DNA of 64,000 nt from Pegea sp. RAD2-039. Taxonomy: Eukaryota > Chordata > Thaliacea > Salpida > Salpidae. Made by a program: the position numbers and the translations under genes. Below, in pieces: positions 48,301-62,301 of this stretch (the first letter of the stretch is position 1; the number at the start of each line of letters is the position of its first letter). The stretch lies in the NCBI GenBank assembly GCA_034620365.1, contig JAQGEQ010000380.1, positions 4,154,001-4,218,000 on the forward strand, read 5' to 3'. Under the pieces are notes generated by a model. That model did not search any database, was not told the origin of the DNA, and worked only from the letters and a program-made list of their open reading frames with translations.

Positions 48301-51300
48301 CTGAGTAATTTAGTTGAACAGCTAATAATAAAAATAAATTTTCTCAAAAAGTTTAATGTTTTACTTTTTTTCAAATTTAAAACTTTCTTGTCATAAATAT
48401 TGATTTAAATTAATAATTTTGACTGATTTTCAACTACAGAACATTTAAAATGAATCGATCAACTTTTCATAGTGTCAAGATATATTTTAGAATAAAAGAT
48501 ATATTATAACTAAAATTTAAATCAAGAAGCTTAAAACTCCAACTTAAAAAATTTTTGATTGCAGAAATTTAATTTAGTTTTAGTTCAAAGTTATAAATTG
48601 TCAAACAAACATGATTATAAATTCTAATGACTAAAATTAATACAACTTAATTTATATCAAGTGCTTCAGAAAAATATGATTGTAATTATAAGAGGAAAAC
48701 CATATAGATTGTTTTCATTATTATAATTAAAATCATAAACCCTACTAAGTCCATAGTAAACTAGTCGAAAATATTTCATTTAGGGTTTAAACTAAATTAC
48801 CTGTTTTCTAAAGAAACTCACAAAACGCACATACAATCAGTTCAAGTGAACTCTGAGGACTTAGGTGAGTCCATAAATATGAAATGGAGAAAACTATTTC
48901 ATTTACTATATAAAAAAATTAATAAGAGTTTATCTTCTTGTTTAAATTTCAGCTTTATTAAGTATATAGGATTTAATTTGTAACACTCTGATGATCCAGA
49001 AATAAATTACAGGTGAAACCCGGTAAAAGCAAAATGATGTTTATAAAATATCCCTTTTTTTTCTCATGTTGACGTTAAACTAAAAACTTTAAATTTTCAT
49101 CTTGACATACAAGACTGAGCAGTACAAAACCAAGACTTAATAAAAGGAAAGATTGTTTAGAAATATCTTTATATAAAGTGTGTGTCTGCTTATCCATACA
49201 ACGCGCAGTAAGGCTATTGTATTGATGTAGAAAATGCTCCTCAGAAAGCTCTTTGCTAAAAAAGTAATAATTTAAATACTACAAAATTTTTACTAATCAC
49301 TTCTGACTGGTGTTCGATCTATAAAGGAATTTTATTAGCAAATAATCTAAAACTACTGAGTTCAATTTTACTTAACGCCTAGCTCATACCATCAATAACT
49401 TATTACAAATTATAGTAAGAATGAAAATAAGAATAAAAGATTTAAAAGTATAAAAATTTACCTTCAACTATTTATAAAAGTTTATTGAAAGATTAAATAA
49501 TTTTTTTATGTTAAATTTTAGAACGATTGTTAACTTATCAAATTAATAATATAGTTATTTAAGAAACATAATATATCTTTTAGCTTCTCTGCATTTCACT
49601 GTATTTTGCTTTGTTCTTAACTACACCTCTTGAGCACAACCAGCACAGTCTTTCTCAACCGAAGCAGGCTATTTATTATTATTTAAGAAAGTATTTCAGA
49701 TATTTAAATAAATGATGGAAACATCAAGGCCCTTTTGAGTATAATTTAGAAGATTTAAATAAAAAATATATAAGGAGGCAAGTCATTTTACATTGATACT
49801 AGAATAAGAAACTTTAAATTTAAATTTTTTGGTTGGAATTTATTAATATTATAAAAAAGAGTTCAAAAATAATATTCCATTTCTGGATCAACTTTATTAT
49901 CAGCAAACAAATTTATTTAAAAGTTGAATTAACTCTTAGTATTCGACAGACGCCATTTTTTATTAGCTTTTTATTTCAAATTACTTTGAAAACTGATTTT
50001 ATTTTTCATTTAGTGACGATATACTTTGATTATTATAATAGATTATTTTATATAAAAAATAAAATAAAAAGCAAATATCTAATTGTTTTTTTTTAACTTC
50101 ATTTGCTTTTATTTGCATGCTCAGTATCGTATTATCTATATTTCTTAATATTGATATCGCTTTCAATTATAAAACGTTCTTCAAGTATTACTCAGGTGTT
50201 TTTTTTATTAAAATATTGAAATAATAGAAATATATATATGTTTATGTAGATACTTACTTATATACTTCAAAAGTTTGAAGTTTACTAAAGCTTTGCAGGT
50301 CTCTGAAGTTTTGATTATACCAAATTTTATTGTTAAACATTTTTGAAATCATTATCACCTGAATTTGACGTAAGTGTAGAAAATTAGTTTATAATTCACA
50401 AAGAAAATTTGAAAAAAAAACTTAACTTTTTATTTTATTATAAACTATTTTTCTCTAAGCTGAACTAAACAAACATTTCCAAATTCAGTTAGTAGAAGCT
50501 TATATTCAAATAGTATTGATTATTGCGGTTGGTCGATCTTTTTAAACTACTAATTAATTTTAATTTCATGAAAGGATTGTGATGATTAATCACGTTCTTA
50601 AAATATTCTTCTATCAAACCTGTTGGTTCTTTAAAATCTTTTGTTTCCAGTATCCAAGTGTTGATCAAAGATTAGCGATAGGAGACACATATCTCTACTA
50701 GACTATTTTTTATTGAGTCTTAACCGCCTATTTTAAAGAATGACTTTTTAGTTGGAAAATTTTAGCAGTTTATATACCAGTTAGGAGATTATTTGTAAAG
50801 CATACACGCTACTAATGAGGTATCTACTTTGCTGGTGGTAATTAAGCGCGTCTGTGCCATAAATATATAATTTGTTCATCAAAACATGCTTGTTATTTTC
50901 CTGGCTTAGTCTTGTCGACGGTTCTTTACAAAGTGCCAGTTTAACTCAACCAGCTTCATGATAATTGTTTTACTTTGTGTGTGATTTGAGCAGATCAAAG
51001 TTCAATGATTTCCAAATTTAGTAATTCTTAAAATAAAGAAGCAATTTTTTTGTTTAGTCTGTTTTGAATGTTTACATTATATAACATTTTTTCAATGAAG
51101 CAAATAGTTGATTGTGTTCTCTACTGCTAATATTTACTAAGAGATGTTTACTCTACATCACAAACAAACATGTAAAAGAATAAACGCACTTGGCCTATTA
51201 GTGAGTAAAAACTTTGTTGTTGTCGCACAAAGAATGAGTGTTTGCAAAAGGATAAAATGTGTTTAAAAACGGAAAATAATTAACTTTATTTTGAGCTCTA

Positions 51301-52360
51301 ATTTTCAAAACCAAATTTAAAATTTTATCAACAATTTATCAATCTTTATAAGAAGTAATATTACTTTTATCCAAAATTTAGGACTATTGTAATATTCCAA
51401 CAGATATAGCAGTAAACAAGAACACATTTGTTATTAGTTTATTTGCATAAAACGAGCCTCTTTCAATACAGCAAGTCGATAAAATTTGCTCAAATATATT
51501 TCTTTCTTTTTTGCTTTTACTCTTAGGGGGCGCTCATAACCTTGCAATCAAATAAAAGAAGAAAAAAGAAGCAAGAAATCACCGATGTGGCAATCCTTAG
51601 TGTTAATACTAGGCAATCTTCTGGTCATTGAATTTCCGCTAATTTTTCATTATCATAAAAAACGTTTAGTAAAACTGTTTTAATATCCAGTTGGTCTAGA
51701 AAAGTTTTAGATAGACAAAAGACTGGAGTTTGAATAATTTTTGTTGTTTTGTTGGTTTTATTTACCTTTTGCTGTGTGCTTTATACTTTTTTGATTAAAG
51801 TTTTTGAAATTAAGATTTTTTTGAAGTGTTGTCAATAAAGTTTGGAGAATAGGAAAAATATGAAATTAGATGCTTATTTTGATGCTTATTAATAAAACAA
51901 AAACAAGAAAGTTTTAGATTAATAAACGAGACTAAATAATCTAATTAAGTTTTAAAATCATAGCTTTTCGTGCAAGGTCTATTTGAAAATATTAGTTTGG
52001 TGGACTGAGCAACTTCTAGTAAAACTTTTTGCAAAATTTGGCTCTGTAAGAATTTTTTTAAACATAATTTGTACTGGTTGATAAAAAGCGATATCAATTT
52101 AACTGCTGCAGTTTAGAGCAAATAAACAAATTTAATGAACAGTTTTAAAGTTCCTAGCATTAGTTTGAATTCTTGTCTTTGTGTTGATATAAAACAAAAG
52201 GTTTTCTGTCATAAAACCTTTTACTAGTATGTCTATATCTTTAAAGGAATACTTTTGGTAAACAACTTAAATTATAAAACATTTATCACTTTATTTGTTA
52301 AACGTTAAATAGAAAAAAGCTTTCAACTTGATTTTGAGAAACAATGAAGAATCTACGACC
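45359..52360. other. Onecut-NR5A intergenic region
   Basis: About 7 kb without a supportable gene. The stretch at about 50640-50980 is less AT-biased and contains CGATAGGAGACAC, AAGCGCGTCTGTG and CATAAATATATAA, so it may hold the NR5A promoter or a 5' exon. A GGGGGCGCTC patch lies near 51528. The frame upstream of the NR5A ATG is closed by a stop at 52310-52312. The 5' UTR or an upstream exon joined by one of the AG dinucleotides after 52312 should lie here. Confidence 0.35.
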
Positions 52361-55300
52361 ATGCAAAAATCATTAAGCTCAAAGAAGAAGCTCATATCTT
52401 TATATGTTGATGAAATATGTCCTGTTTGTGGTGATGAGGTATATCGATTTTATCTATATTTTAAATATTTCCTTATTTTATCACTTACTGATTATCTATT
52501 TAAATTAACTGCAGTTCTATTTAATGTAATATTCTCAAAACTTCAAAGGTATTTATAAAACAAAATTGAAATCATTGTTTTACCTTATTTAGGTATGTTA
52601 TTAATATGTGTTTGTAAAATTGGTAACTTTAAAAGCTACTTGTCAATCAAAACTTTTGTATCTTAATAATCTTTTGAAAAAGGTTTGCAAAAACTCATAA
52701 ACTTTTTAAAGTATATATTTTTATAATGTTCTTAATGTTTCCAAGAACTTTATTTCCTATTTTATTATATTGATGTTTATTTCTTCTTACCAAGAAATTA
52801 TTTCTAGTGATTCTACATTGCAGTTATTCAAAAATTTAATTGGAAATAATTATATAAAAGTTTTATTAAAAACTTTTCAAACCTTTCTGTGTTTCTGTTT
52901 TTTGAAATTTAAGAAGTATATCTAAATATAAAATCAATTAAAGCTCATAAGCTGATATTACCATTAATACAAAATTCTTAAGAATAGTTGTATTAAATAG
53001 TTGGTTTATTTATGAAATTAAAGCAATTTTTAGAATTCCTTTCATTAAAAATATTTTAACAGGTAAGTGAAAGATATGTTTGTTCTCAAATGTAACTAAA
53101 TCTTCTTAACACTTTTACTAAATTACTTTGTCAATATTTTATAATCTAACTTTGGCACAATTCAATTTAAGTATTTAAATGAGATTTATTTTTCTATCGT
53201 TCAATGTAAGCTTAAAAATAAACAATATTTCAGCTTAATAAATTGTAATGATGATGACTCTTTATATCGAGCTTTATTCACATTTGTAATAAACCAACTA
53301 ATAACAATGATAATCATACCAATGGTACACGATACCCACAGCACAGTGTATTACCGAATAACCCAGGACATAAGATAATGACAAATACCATATTTACGTC
53401 AGCGGCAAAATACCACACAGCCCCTGTACGAGCTTTACACAGGATTGAAATTAGATTATTCTATCATTGATACTTTAATGACAACAATAAATGGAATTTG
53501 ATTAGAACTTTTTAATACACAATTGAAGCACTTTCTAATCGGAAAAAAAAAGTTTGTTTATGCGATCAACATACAAATATAATTTAGATGATTCAATTGA
53601 GAATTAAAGATTTGTTGTAAAAATAGTTCTTTCACTGGTTGATGTAGATTTATATAAAAATGATAATGAAATGTCTAATAAGATGCTTAGTTCTAAAATC
53701 TTAATTTAAAAATCTTAGTTTTAAAACTTTTAAATTGTTTTTTTATTATTTGAAAATTTGACATTCATTTGAGATATGCAACTAATAGTTTTTGATAACA
53801 ACAGATTACTGTAATTACTAAAATCAATTATCTCACGAAAAAATGAAGGTAATTGTTAAGAACTAGTTTCCAGCTTTAATTCAAATCTACTAAATGTTTT
53901 ATTAATTTCACAAATACTCAGAATTTAATCAAATTGAATTACTTGATAATAAAAGCAAACTTAATCTAATTATGGACTGCAACAAAAATTAGGCTTTAAT
54001 AGCTCTTTGCAAATATCTAAATTACACTCTGAAGCATAACAAGCCTGGAGCATTTGCAAGAATTCTGATTTTTTTATCTTTTAATTATTTTCTTATCAAG
54101 TCCCGTTTTAGCTAAAGATCTGCAAAAAAATGATGGTTTTTATTGTAAGTTACTTGCAATTGATTTTATTTTCATTATAGGTTTCAGGATACCACTACGG
54201 ACTCTTGACATGTGAAAGTTGTAAAGGATTTTTCAAGAGAACTGTTCAAAGTAATAAGCAATACTTTTGTACCTTTGAAAGCCGCTGTCATATTGATAAA
54301 ACTTGTCGAAGATGTTGTCAATATTGCAGATATAAGAAATGCATTGAGGTTGGAATGAAAGTTCAAGGTAAAGCTTGATTTATACAAGTTTGTTTTAACT
54401 TTTTATAATAAATTCCATCTATCTGCAGTAGCTTATAGAAATTAATTTATTAAATAACTTTTAGCATTACAAAAAGTTGCTCCGATAAAAATCACTAAAA
54501 TTACTTGAAAAAAAAGTTTAGCAGTGAGATACAAGATTTATAATATTTTAAGTATCGAAACCTTTTCGATTTCAACGAAGATGATAATATTCACAAAAAA
54601 AGAGTTGATATACTATCTTCAATCAAATAAATCATCTTAAAACAATAATTCAAGAAAATTTGTCTTACACACAAATTAAGTTGCCCCTAAGACAAAATCC
54701 TGCTCCATTAGTAAGCGACAAGATAATTGTTAGCATATTTTCTGCAAATTCACACAAGACAAAATCCTTTGTATCCAACATTTCAAACTTTCAATATCTG
54801 ATTGATTACTTAAAAACAAAATAAATTTTATAGATTATTTCTATCAGAGTTTTTGTTTAGCATATAAACTAAATTTGATTAACTTTTTCCTATATTTGAA
54901 GATTACAAGCTGTTTCTAGGAATTAATATTTGAGGTAAACTCTGTCTGGTTTCTGAAAAACATTTTTCAAGGAAATATTGTCAATTATCTTGTATGTTGC
55001 ATCATAAGCCCCCCAACTTTAGAATATAATATTTTTAGTGTTTATACTTTGTTTTTTAATATTTCTTTATTTCATAAATCAACTTAAAAACAACTTTATG
55101 TTAACCAATTTAATTTAAGTTTATTTTAACATATTTCAAGTCATATAGTTGATTGTTAGAACAAAACTTTGCAAGTATTTTCAGCACTTATTTCAGATTC
55201 CTATAAACTTGTAAATCCAGTTTGAACCGTGCAAAACAACTTTGAGCGTTTGAGTTTTTTTCTTGTTTTGTAAAAAAGCTTTGCTCAATAATAAACTAGC

Positions 55301-58300
55301 TTAGACTCTAAAACTTTCATGTTTACGAAATAATAAGTAATTTTTCTTTGAGTATAAGATTACATTATTTTCAAGTATTTTTATTAAAAAAGGTTTTGCA
55401 TAATTTTTCAAATATAATGTTTGTAATTAAAACGTTTTTAAAAACTTTATACATATTATTTACAATTATGATTTCATTATAATCTGATTCATTTTGCTAA
55501 AAATCTAATTTTAAACAATAAACTACTAACTATATGTACCAAATTTGATTTTAATACTATTTCGCATATAAAAGAAAGAAATAGTTTAAACAAGTAGAAT
55601 AAAAAGTTTTGGTGGAAAGTAAATATGTTTTAAATTTCTTCTAGAAGCTTATAAGCAATATTTTGTTCAAACTATTTTGAGCTTGCTGAGTTTTCAACAT
55701 AACACCAGCTCCATAATAAAAACACATATCAAATTTAATAGCTGTAAGAAGAGATAGAGTTAGAGGAGGCCGCAATTCACTGGGACCTTATTACAAAAAG
55801 GATCGAGAAAAGAAGAGACTTTTATTGTCAAAACGTCTAAGTCATGCAAACAACGGCTTAGATTCATATCATAGAAATATTTGTCAGTTTTCAAAACTAA
55901 AGGTAAGTTTCTAGAAAAAATGTCTATAGTAGGTTAACATTTTACATTTTTTTATTATTAGATTTAAACAAAAAAAATAGAACTTGATTGAAAATTAGAT
56001 TTTCTTAAAAAGTTTTTTCAGCTTTCAACCCAAATAATGAAGCTTCATAATCTGAAAGCTCTGTATTATAAAGTTTTCTTTTTGCCTAAAAATACAAGGA
56101 ATCTGCAATTTGATATTTACAAAGTCGCCACAGAATGACTGCTTTAAAACAGCTGTAATTGTCAATTAACTTTATAATTTAATTCTAAAAAATTAAACGC
56201 AATTTTGAGATATTAGTAAAGGTTAAATCGTTTCTATTGTTTAGCAACCAATTTTTAAAAAGTGTTTAAAGATAAGAATGCTATCACGTTTTTAGCTTTG
56301 CATTTTTACTTTATCTATACCTGCCAATTTTCAACTTTTAGTTACAATGGTTTGATATTTTAGTAATAGTTTGATATCTTAGTAGTTGTTTGTTGAAACT
56401 TAAACATTCTTTGCATATACTGCATTTTAAGATTTATAAAACTTCTTACTTAAGAAACGCTACAAGCAAAATACCAACAATTATTCACTTTACAAATTTT
56501 ATTTTCCTTTGAAATCATAGAATGACAAATGGTGTAAAGTTCTTTTAATTATTGTTAATTTAATGATTTGCTTTAATTTTTTGCAAGTTTTTAATTTCAA
56601 AGTTATCAAAAATAAACAAATCTTTAACAAAATTAAAGTAATTTCCATAAATTTTCAATTTTCTTTACAATTATACTTTGTAACTTTTAACTATTCTTTA
56701 TTGTACTTTTGTAGCAAATCAGTCACCAAAAAACACAAGGCTCTGCATCACTTCAAGAAGAGCTGCCAAATTGCTACAGTAAACAACAAACTTTCTCATC
56801 AAATGCATCTCCAACCATGACCAAGGCATTATCTTCATTCACCCAAAACATCAAGCCTGTGTTTCCAACAATTCCGTTAAACAACAAAGTCATTACTTGC
56901 CCCAATCATGAGGGCCTAGAAAATACTTCTTACATAGAAACACCAATTGCAATTAATATCAAAACAGGGAAACATTTTTGTAAAGAACCTGAAAAGAGCT
57001 GTAAAACAAATCAATTTACAATTGATTGCTTAGATGTTTACTTGAAAGCTTTAGAGATGGAAACTAATAAAAGAGTAGTATTGCATTATAATAGAGAAAA
57101 TAAAAACTCTATGGATGATTACCCTCTTTTAAGTGAACTTTCGAACTTTGCTTTATTGGAAAATGAAGTCAAGGTAAAATTATTTTTTTCTTATTTTCAG
57201 TTTTTTTTTTCAGAAAACCTCAAATTAGTTTATTTTTTGTCTCTTGTCGAACTTATTTGCGTTATTTTTGTTAAAATTAATAAAAGTAGATAAATATTAG
57301 GCTAACTGAAAAGTTCTTAGAAAACAATTGTAATAGTGATAATATTCACGCTTTTTTAATAGTTAAGACTTTGTTTATCATTTAAGCAGCCTTTATTGGA
57401 ATAAACATATACTTAAACAATTTTGTTAAGCTAATTTGATTTGAAAAATTAATAGATTGGCAATTTCTACTACCGCCGTATATGCATAAGTAAACATGAC
57501 TAGTAAATGTCAAAAATTTCTAATTTTTTAGTCACTACCAAACGATATAAGCTTGTCAAAGAGCGCTATTTCGCTAAATATTCATTTTCAAACTTTACGT
57601 TTAATAAATAATTAGATTTATAAAGTATTACATTTAAGTTGCTGATTTTTAAAATTTCTTAAAATGGGATAATGTAATAGATGAACTCAACATTTCAAAT
57701 TGGTAATCCAAATATCAAGTAAAATATTAAAACAGAAAATAAATAATTTGTTATTTAGATATAAGCAGATCATCCACAAAATACAGCATTGTACGAAACA
57801 ATCTTTTGTAGATTGACATATAAGTGAAATTTTATAACATTAAGATATTCGAAGATTTCTGCCTCATAAAGTTATTTCTTAAACTAAACTCTGTATTTAA
57901 CCTCTGAGTATAAATAAAAGATTATTCTATAAAAATGTATTTTAGAAGTACGTCATTAAAATTAAGCTGATTATTTATCAAACGTAGTATTATTTTTACA
58001 ACGCCTTACATTTATAATATCTGATTAAAATAAATGATCTCTAATATTTGATCATTGATTGTAAAGTAATTTTAAGAGCAATTATAAGTTGTTTAACAGT
58101 TACATAGTGTTGAAAAGTTAAATCATTCACTCACAGTATCTGAATAACCTTTGAAAGCTCAGTTATAGAGCTACTTCAAATGGTTTATAGTAATAGCAAA
58201 AATTGTAGTCAGTTAAAGAAACTCAAAATGTAAATGATATTTAAATTCTATTTTCGATTAATAACTGTTTTTTAGAAGCATACAAGCTTTTCTTTCCAAC

Positions 58301-61300
58301 AACCGATGATTCCACAACCTTTGATTCGACTTTACCAATTAGCAGATCATTCACTTTATACAATTGTAGGAAGAGCAAAAAAGTTGAAGATGTTTTCACA
58401 GCTACAAGTAGGTTGAACAGTTTCCTGACTTTCCCTCTGAAATTCGTGAAATGACAACTTCTATTTTTATACCGTCATCAGATGATGTGATCAAATAGAT
58501 TAAAGTTTACTTGACCATAAAAAAATTTCTTTGTAGTAAAAAATTTAAGTGCGTGCTAACGATAAATCAATTTAAAGCTTGACTATTTGAGAGTCTAACT
58601 CTTTAGATAATCAGTAAAAAAGTCATAGTTCTTACAAAATTTTGAAGAAAAACTTCTTTTGTATTGATTAAAGCTTAAAGTTCTTATTAGAAATAATGTA
58701 AAGCTTTGAAAAGTAGTTAGTCGTTCAGAATACTAAAAGGATAAAAGTTTTACTTCAGATGTGTCTTTTGGTTTGGTTCTTAACATCGGAGTTAAAAATG
58801 ATAATGATGAATATTTTCTATATTAACTTTAATTAAAAATGAATAGGACTCCATGTATTAAGAGATCAACACTTTTAGATCAAAAGCTAGAGAAGCCTTG
58901 AACCATAGAATTTCGAAACAATTTAAGTCAGATTTTTAAATTTTTTGAAACTGTTTTAAAATAAAAATGAACTTTTATTAAAAACCGATAAGTCGAAATA
59001 CGGTTAAGGAATTCTTTATTAATCTAAATTAACTTTCTTTGTTCGATATTATAAAACTTTAAAACTAAAGTTCATATTTTCTATTTTAGATAAACCAACA
59101 GATGCTTTTACTCTACGATTCATGGATTGACAGTTTGATTTTTGATCATTTACAACGACAGGTTATTTCAACATTTATAATTTTACATCTTCATCTTTCT
59201 GTATTGTTTTATATCAAGCAAATATTTGTATTATTATTATTATTCTTTTACAGTTTAATTTATTTTTTTTTAAATCGTTTGTAAAGTTAATTAACTATAT
59301 TTTTAGCTTTTGTATAATGATGGAAGTCAATATCTTTATCTTCCAAATGGAGAAAAATTACCAAAAAGTCTTTCATTACTTCCAGTGGATTTACTTCCGG
59401 TCGTAGATATATTTAACAAAACAGCTGAGCTTGAAATGAATCTTCGATTAATGAAAATGGACCGATTTGAACGAGGAGCTATGGCCAGTCTAATTCTATT
59501 TTGCTCAGGTAAAATGCTAAGAAACTTTCAACAATTTCAAAATCATATTAAAACTTTTAAAAAACTTGTTTTTCTACTTAACGTTGAAATTTTGAGTAAA
59601 TTACGATTCTAGAGTGGATGTCAAACAGTAACTTTAAAGTTGGTGGTTTTTAGAGGTTCTATATTTAAATTTGTTGATCACGCTATTAGGATTTCCCGTC
59701 CAAATTGTAGCGCAAACTATTTACAGATTAGTTTTAAAACTCATTTTTTTTCAAGCATTGTGGAAGAATCAATATTAAGAAAACATTAATCTTTAAAAAC
59801 CCAAAAACATGTTTTGATTAATTTTGTTTATTTTTGTGACTAATTTTTAACGAATGAATTAGTATATTAAATGGTTGAAAATTTGGACTATAATTAAAAA
59901 TAAGAACAAAATTAATGTTAACAAATTTTAAACAAAATTTTTTAAAACAAAATATTTTAAGCTGTAACACATTATGAATATAACAGATCATAAGATAAAG
60001 CTGGTACGAATTGTTTGAACTCCTTTAAGTCAAAAGTAATTTGTTTTATCTTAATTATAACAAAATATATTAAAATCAGTTTTTTCGATCATTTTTTATC
60101 GCTATAATCAAGTTATTTTACTTAAAACGTTTTTGTATCTTATCTAATTTCAGCTAAACACTCACTTAATGTTTTTAATGACTTTTAAAAAGTGTTTAAA
60201 CTGTCATAAGTTGTTATTATGATAATTTGTTTCATATTTTAAAACTCGGCTATTTTTTTATTGCTTTAAATTCTTGAAATATTTAATTAACCAATGAAAA
60301 ATTGCTATATTTAATAAAAATATTTTGCTCATATTTATAAAATAGATAATGATTTAACTAAAAATAAACATAAAAAGCTGATCAGTTAAATATAAACAAC
60401 TAAATTAAGTAAACATGCTTTTTACTATCGAATATTACCAGGCTTTAGTTTTTGATAAACAAATAACTGAAATAGAAAGTCATTAACTATCAATTAACTT
60501 TGTTATCATTTGAACATAAAAAAGCAATTCAATAAAATTATAACTTAGAAATTATATTGTAAGTCAAGCCGATAAAACTATCCATGAAATGTATTAATAC
60601 CATTTTTAGAATTACTTTTAGCTTCACTTAATAATATTTTATATTAACATAAATTCTGCTTCATACTTTTAATTGTGATTATCAAATAGTACAATCTAAA
60701 CATTGACACAAAATCAAATTGTTTATTAATTTTCCAATTGGTAATTACTGGTATCGGATAATAGGTCTCTTTTATAACAACCGTTTGTATAAATATTTTT
60801 CATTTTATTTTTAAATTGTATTTTAATTACTTCCAAAAATGAACAAATTTATATCTTCCATAGAATTCTAAAAGACTTTGTAGCCACTAATTTTATGTAA
60901 TATTTAATGTAACTTGGGAAATTAAATTTAACTTTTTCTTATTACTGACTGCCAAAACGTTCACTGAATGTTTGAAATTTTATTTAAAGTTTTATTTCAA
61001 ATCAAAATATGTCTGGACAAAATTGTCATTACTTTCATCCTTTTATTGCTAATGATTATTTATTATTTCTAATAAACTGTTTTATGTGCAAAACTAATAG
61101 TAGAATTCTATTCAATAAAAGTTTGATTTGATTTAAATTATCTTTTAGTTAAATAAGTTAGCATTGAAAGCATTTAAAAACTTTTATTAATTTTTAAGTT
61201 TTTTTACCGTTTCTTTTTTCCAAAAACTTTTCAAGTCAGCTGTTAGATACAACTGGTAGATAGTTTAACTTTTAAATACTTGAATCTTTTAGATGTGAAC

Positions 61301-61969
61301 TTGAAGAATTGTCACCAAACTAATCAACAAATTAAAAATAGTTTACAACAATATGAGCTCACTAGGCACGGATCGCAACCTCAAAGGTTTGAATACACTT
61401 TCCTAAATCAAACACAATATGTAGCAGTAAAAATATTCCTAGATATTCATAAGTATATTTATACAAATTTATTTTCTTAACTTTTCTTAATGCTCAAGCT
61501 TAAGTTAAACATGTTTGATTTTAATTTTGAAGTAATTTTACCAAAATAAGTTATGTTAAAGCTCAACCGTTTAAGATGTTTGTCTAATTTTCAATCTGTA
61601 CTGCATGTTTTGAATTTTTTGTATTCTTGTTTTGTTACAGCTTTAATAAAACAGATGGTATTTAATCATAACTAACTTAACTTTATCAATATTTTCATAG
61701 CAGTATGAGCGTGAATAAGAAATTAAGTTGGATATTTATTTTACTTTTTCAGATTAAATAAGATCTTATTGCATATACAAGATATTCAAGAAATTGGTCA
61801 ACAACTGCTAACATTTCTGAAAAAATTAGATGAAAACAACGAAATACCTCATGATACCTTATTGGCTGAAATGCATAGATCTATAAGATATAACTCTTCA
61901 AACGATGCTTCAATCATTCAATCAAACACTTGTTGCTCTAACTACATGAATGAGTTTGAAAATATGTAA
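52361..61969 (+). CDS. nr5a: NR5A (FTZ-F1/SF-1/LRH-1-type) nuclear receptor
   Basis: Nine exons: 52361-52438, 54181-54367, 55742-55902, 56715-57173, 58276-58407, 59090-59161, 59307-59508, 61293-61386 and 61753-61969. All have GT-AG borders and consistent phase, giving 533 residues. NR5A receptors bind extended AGGTCA half-sites as monomers. The DNA-binding domain (20-about 88) has CPVCGDE, P-box [10 protein letters not shown] and zinc cysteines 20, 23, 37, 40, 56, 62, 72 and 75. The FTZ-F1 box follows at once ([12 protein letters not shown]), which fixes the subfamily. After a hinge of about 130 residues, the ligand-binding domain starts near LDVYLKALE and has [43 protein letters not shown] and an AF-2 helix LLAEM (498-502). 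Oddities are two extra cysteines (68 and 71) in finger 2 and a tail of about 31 residues after AF-2. The start is the first in-frame ATG after a stop at 52310; an upstream exon cannot be excluded. It lies in tandem with Onecut. Confidence 0.94.
53230..53480 (-). pseudogene. Possible decayed coding fragment in NR5A intron 1
   Basis: A GC-richer island inside the intron. On the minus strand, one frame reads [20 protein letters not shown] and a neighbouring frame reads [20 protein letters not shown] followed by ARYKES. That is a Trp/Cys-containing, membrane-like composition unlike the surrounding random frames, but it switches frame and has stops. I cannot name a family. It may be an old gene or transposon piece, or only a regulatory island that happens to read well. 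Confidence 0.2.
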
Positions 61970-62295
61970 CCAGGATAGAACACTACTTAAAATGTCACTT
62001 TTAAATTTTGAGTGACATCCAGTACCAACAACAATTATAACATAGATTTAAATTTATTATCAATGTTTTAACTGATGTCTTACATTTTATAAGTTGTTAA
62101 ATGATGAAAATTGAAGTAATAAGCAATTTATATTTATTTGTGGATAGATAATTCTGAATTAAACTGATTGATTGGTTGATTAGAAAACTTAAGTTACAAG
62201 AAAAGCAATTACAAAATTTCGGTTCGTTTAAATTTATTTTCTGATATAATTCTTTTTTTAATCTCTGCTTTCAAATTTCTTGCAAACAGGCTACA

Positions 62296-62301
62296 AATAA
62301 A
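62296..62301 (+). terminator. AATAAA poly(A) signal of NR5A
   Basis: First clear AATAAA after the stop codon at 61967-61969, about 330 bases downstream. Confidence 0.5.
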
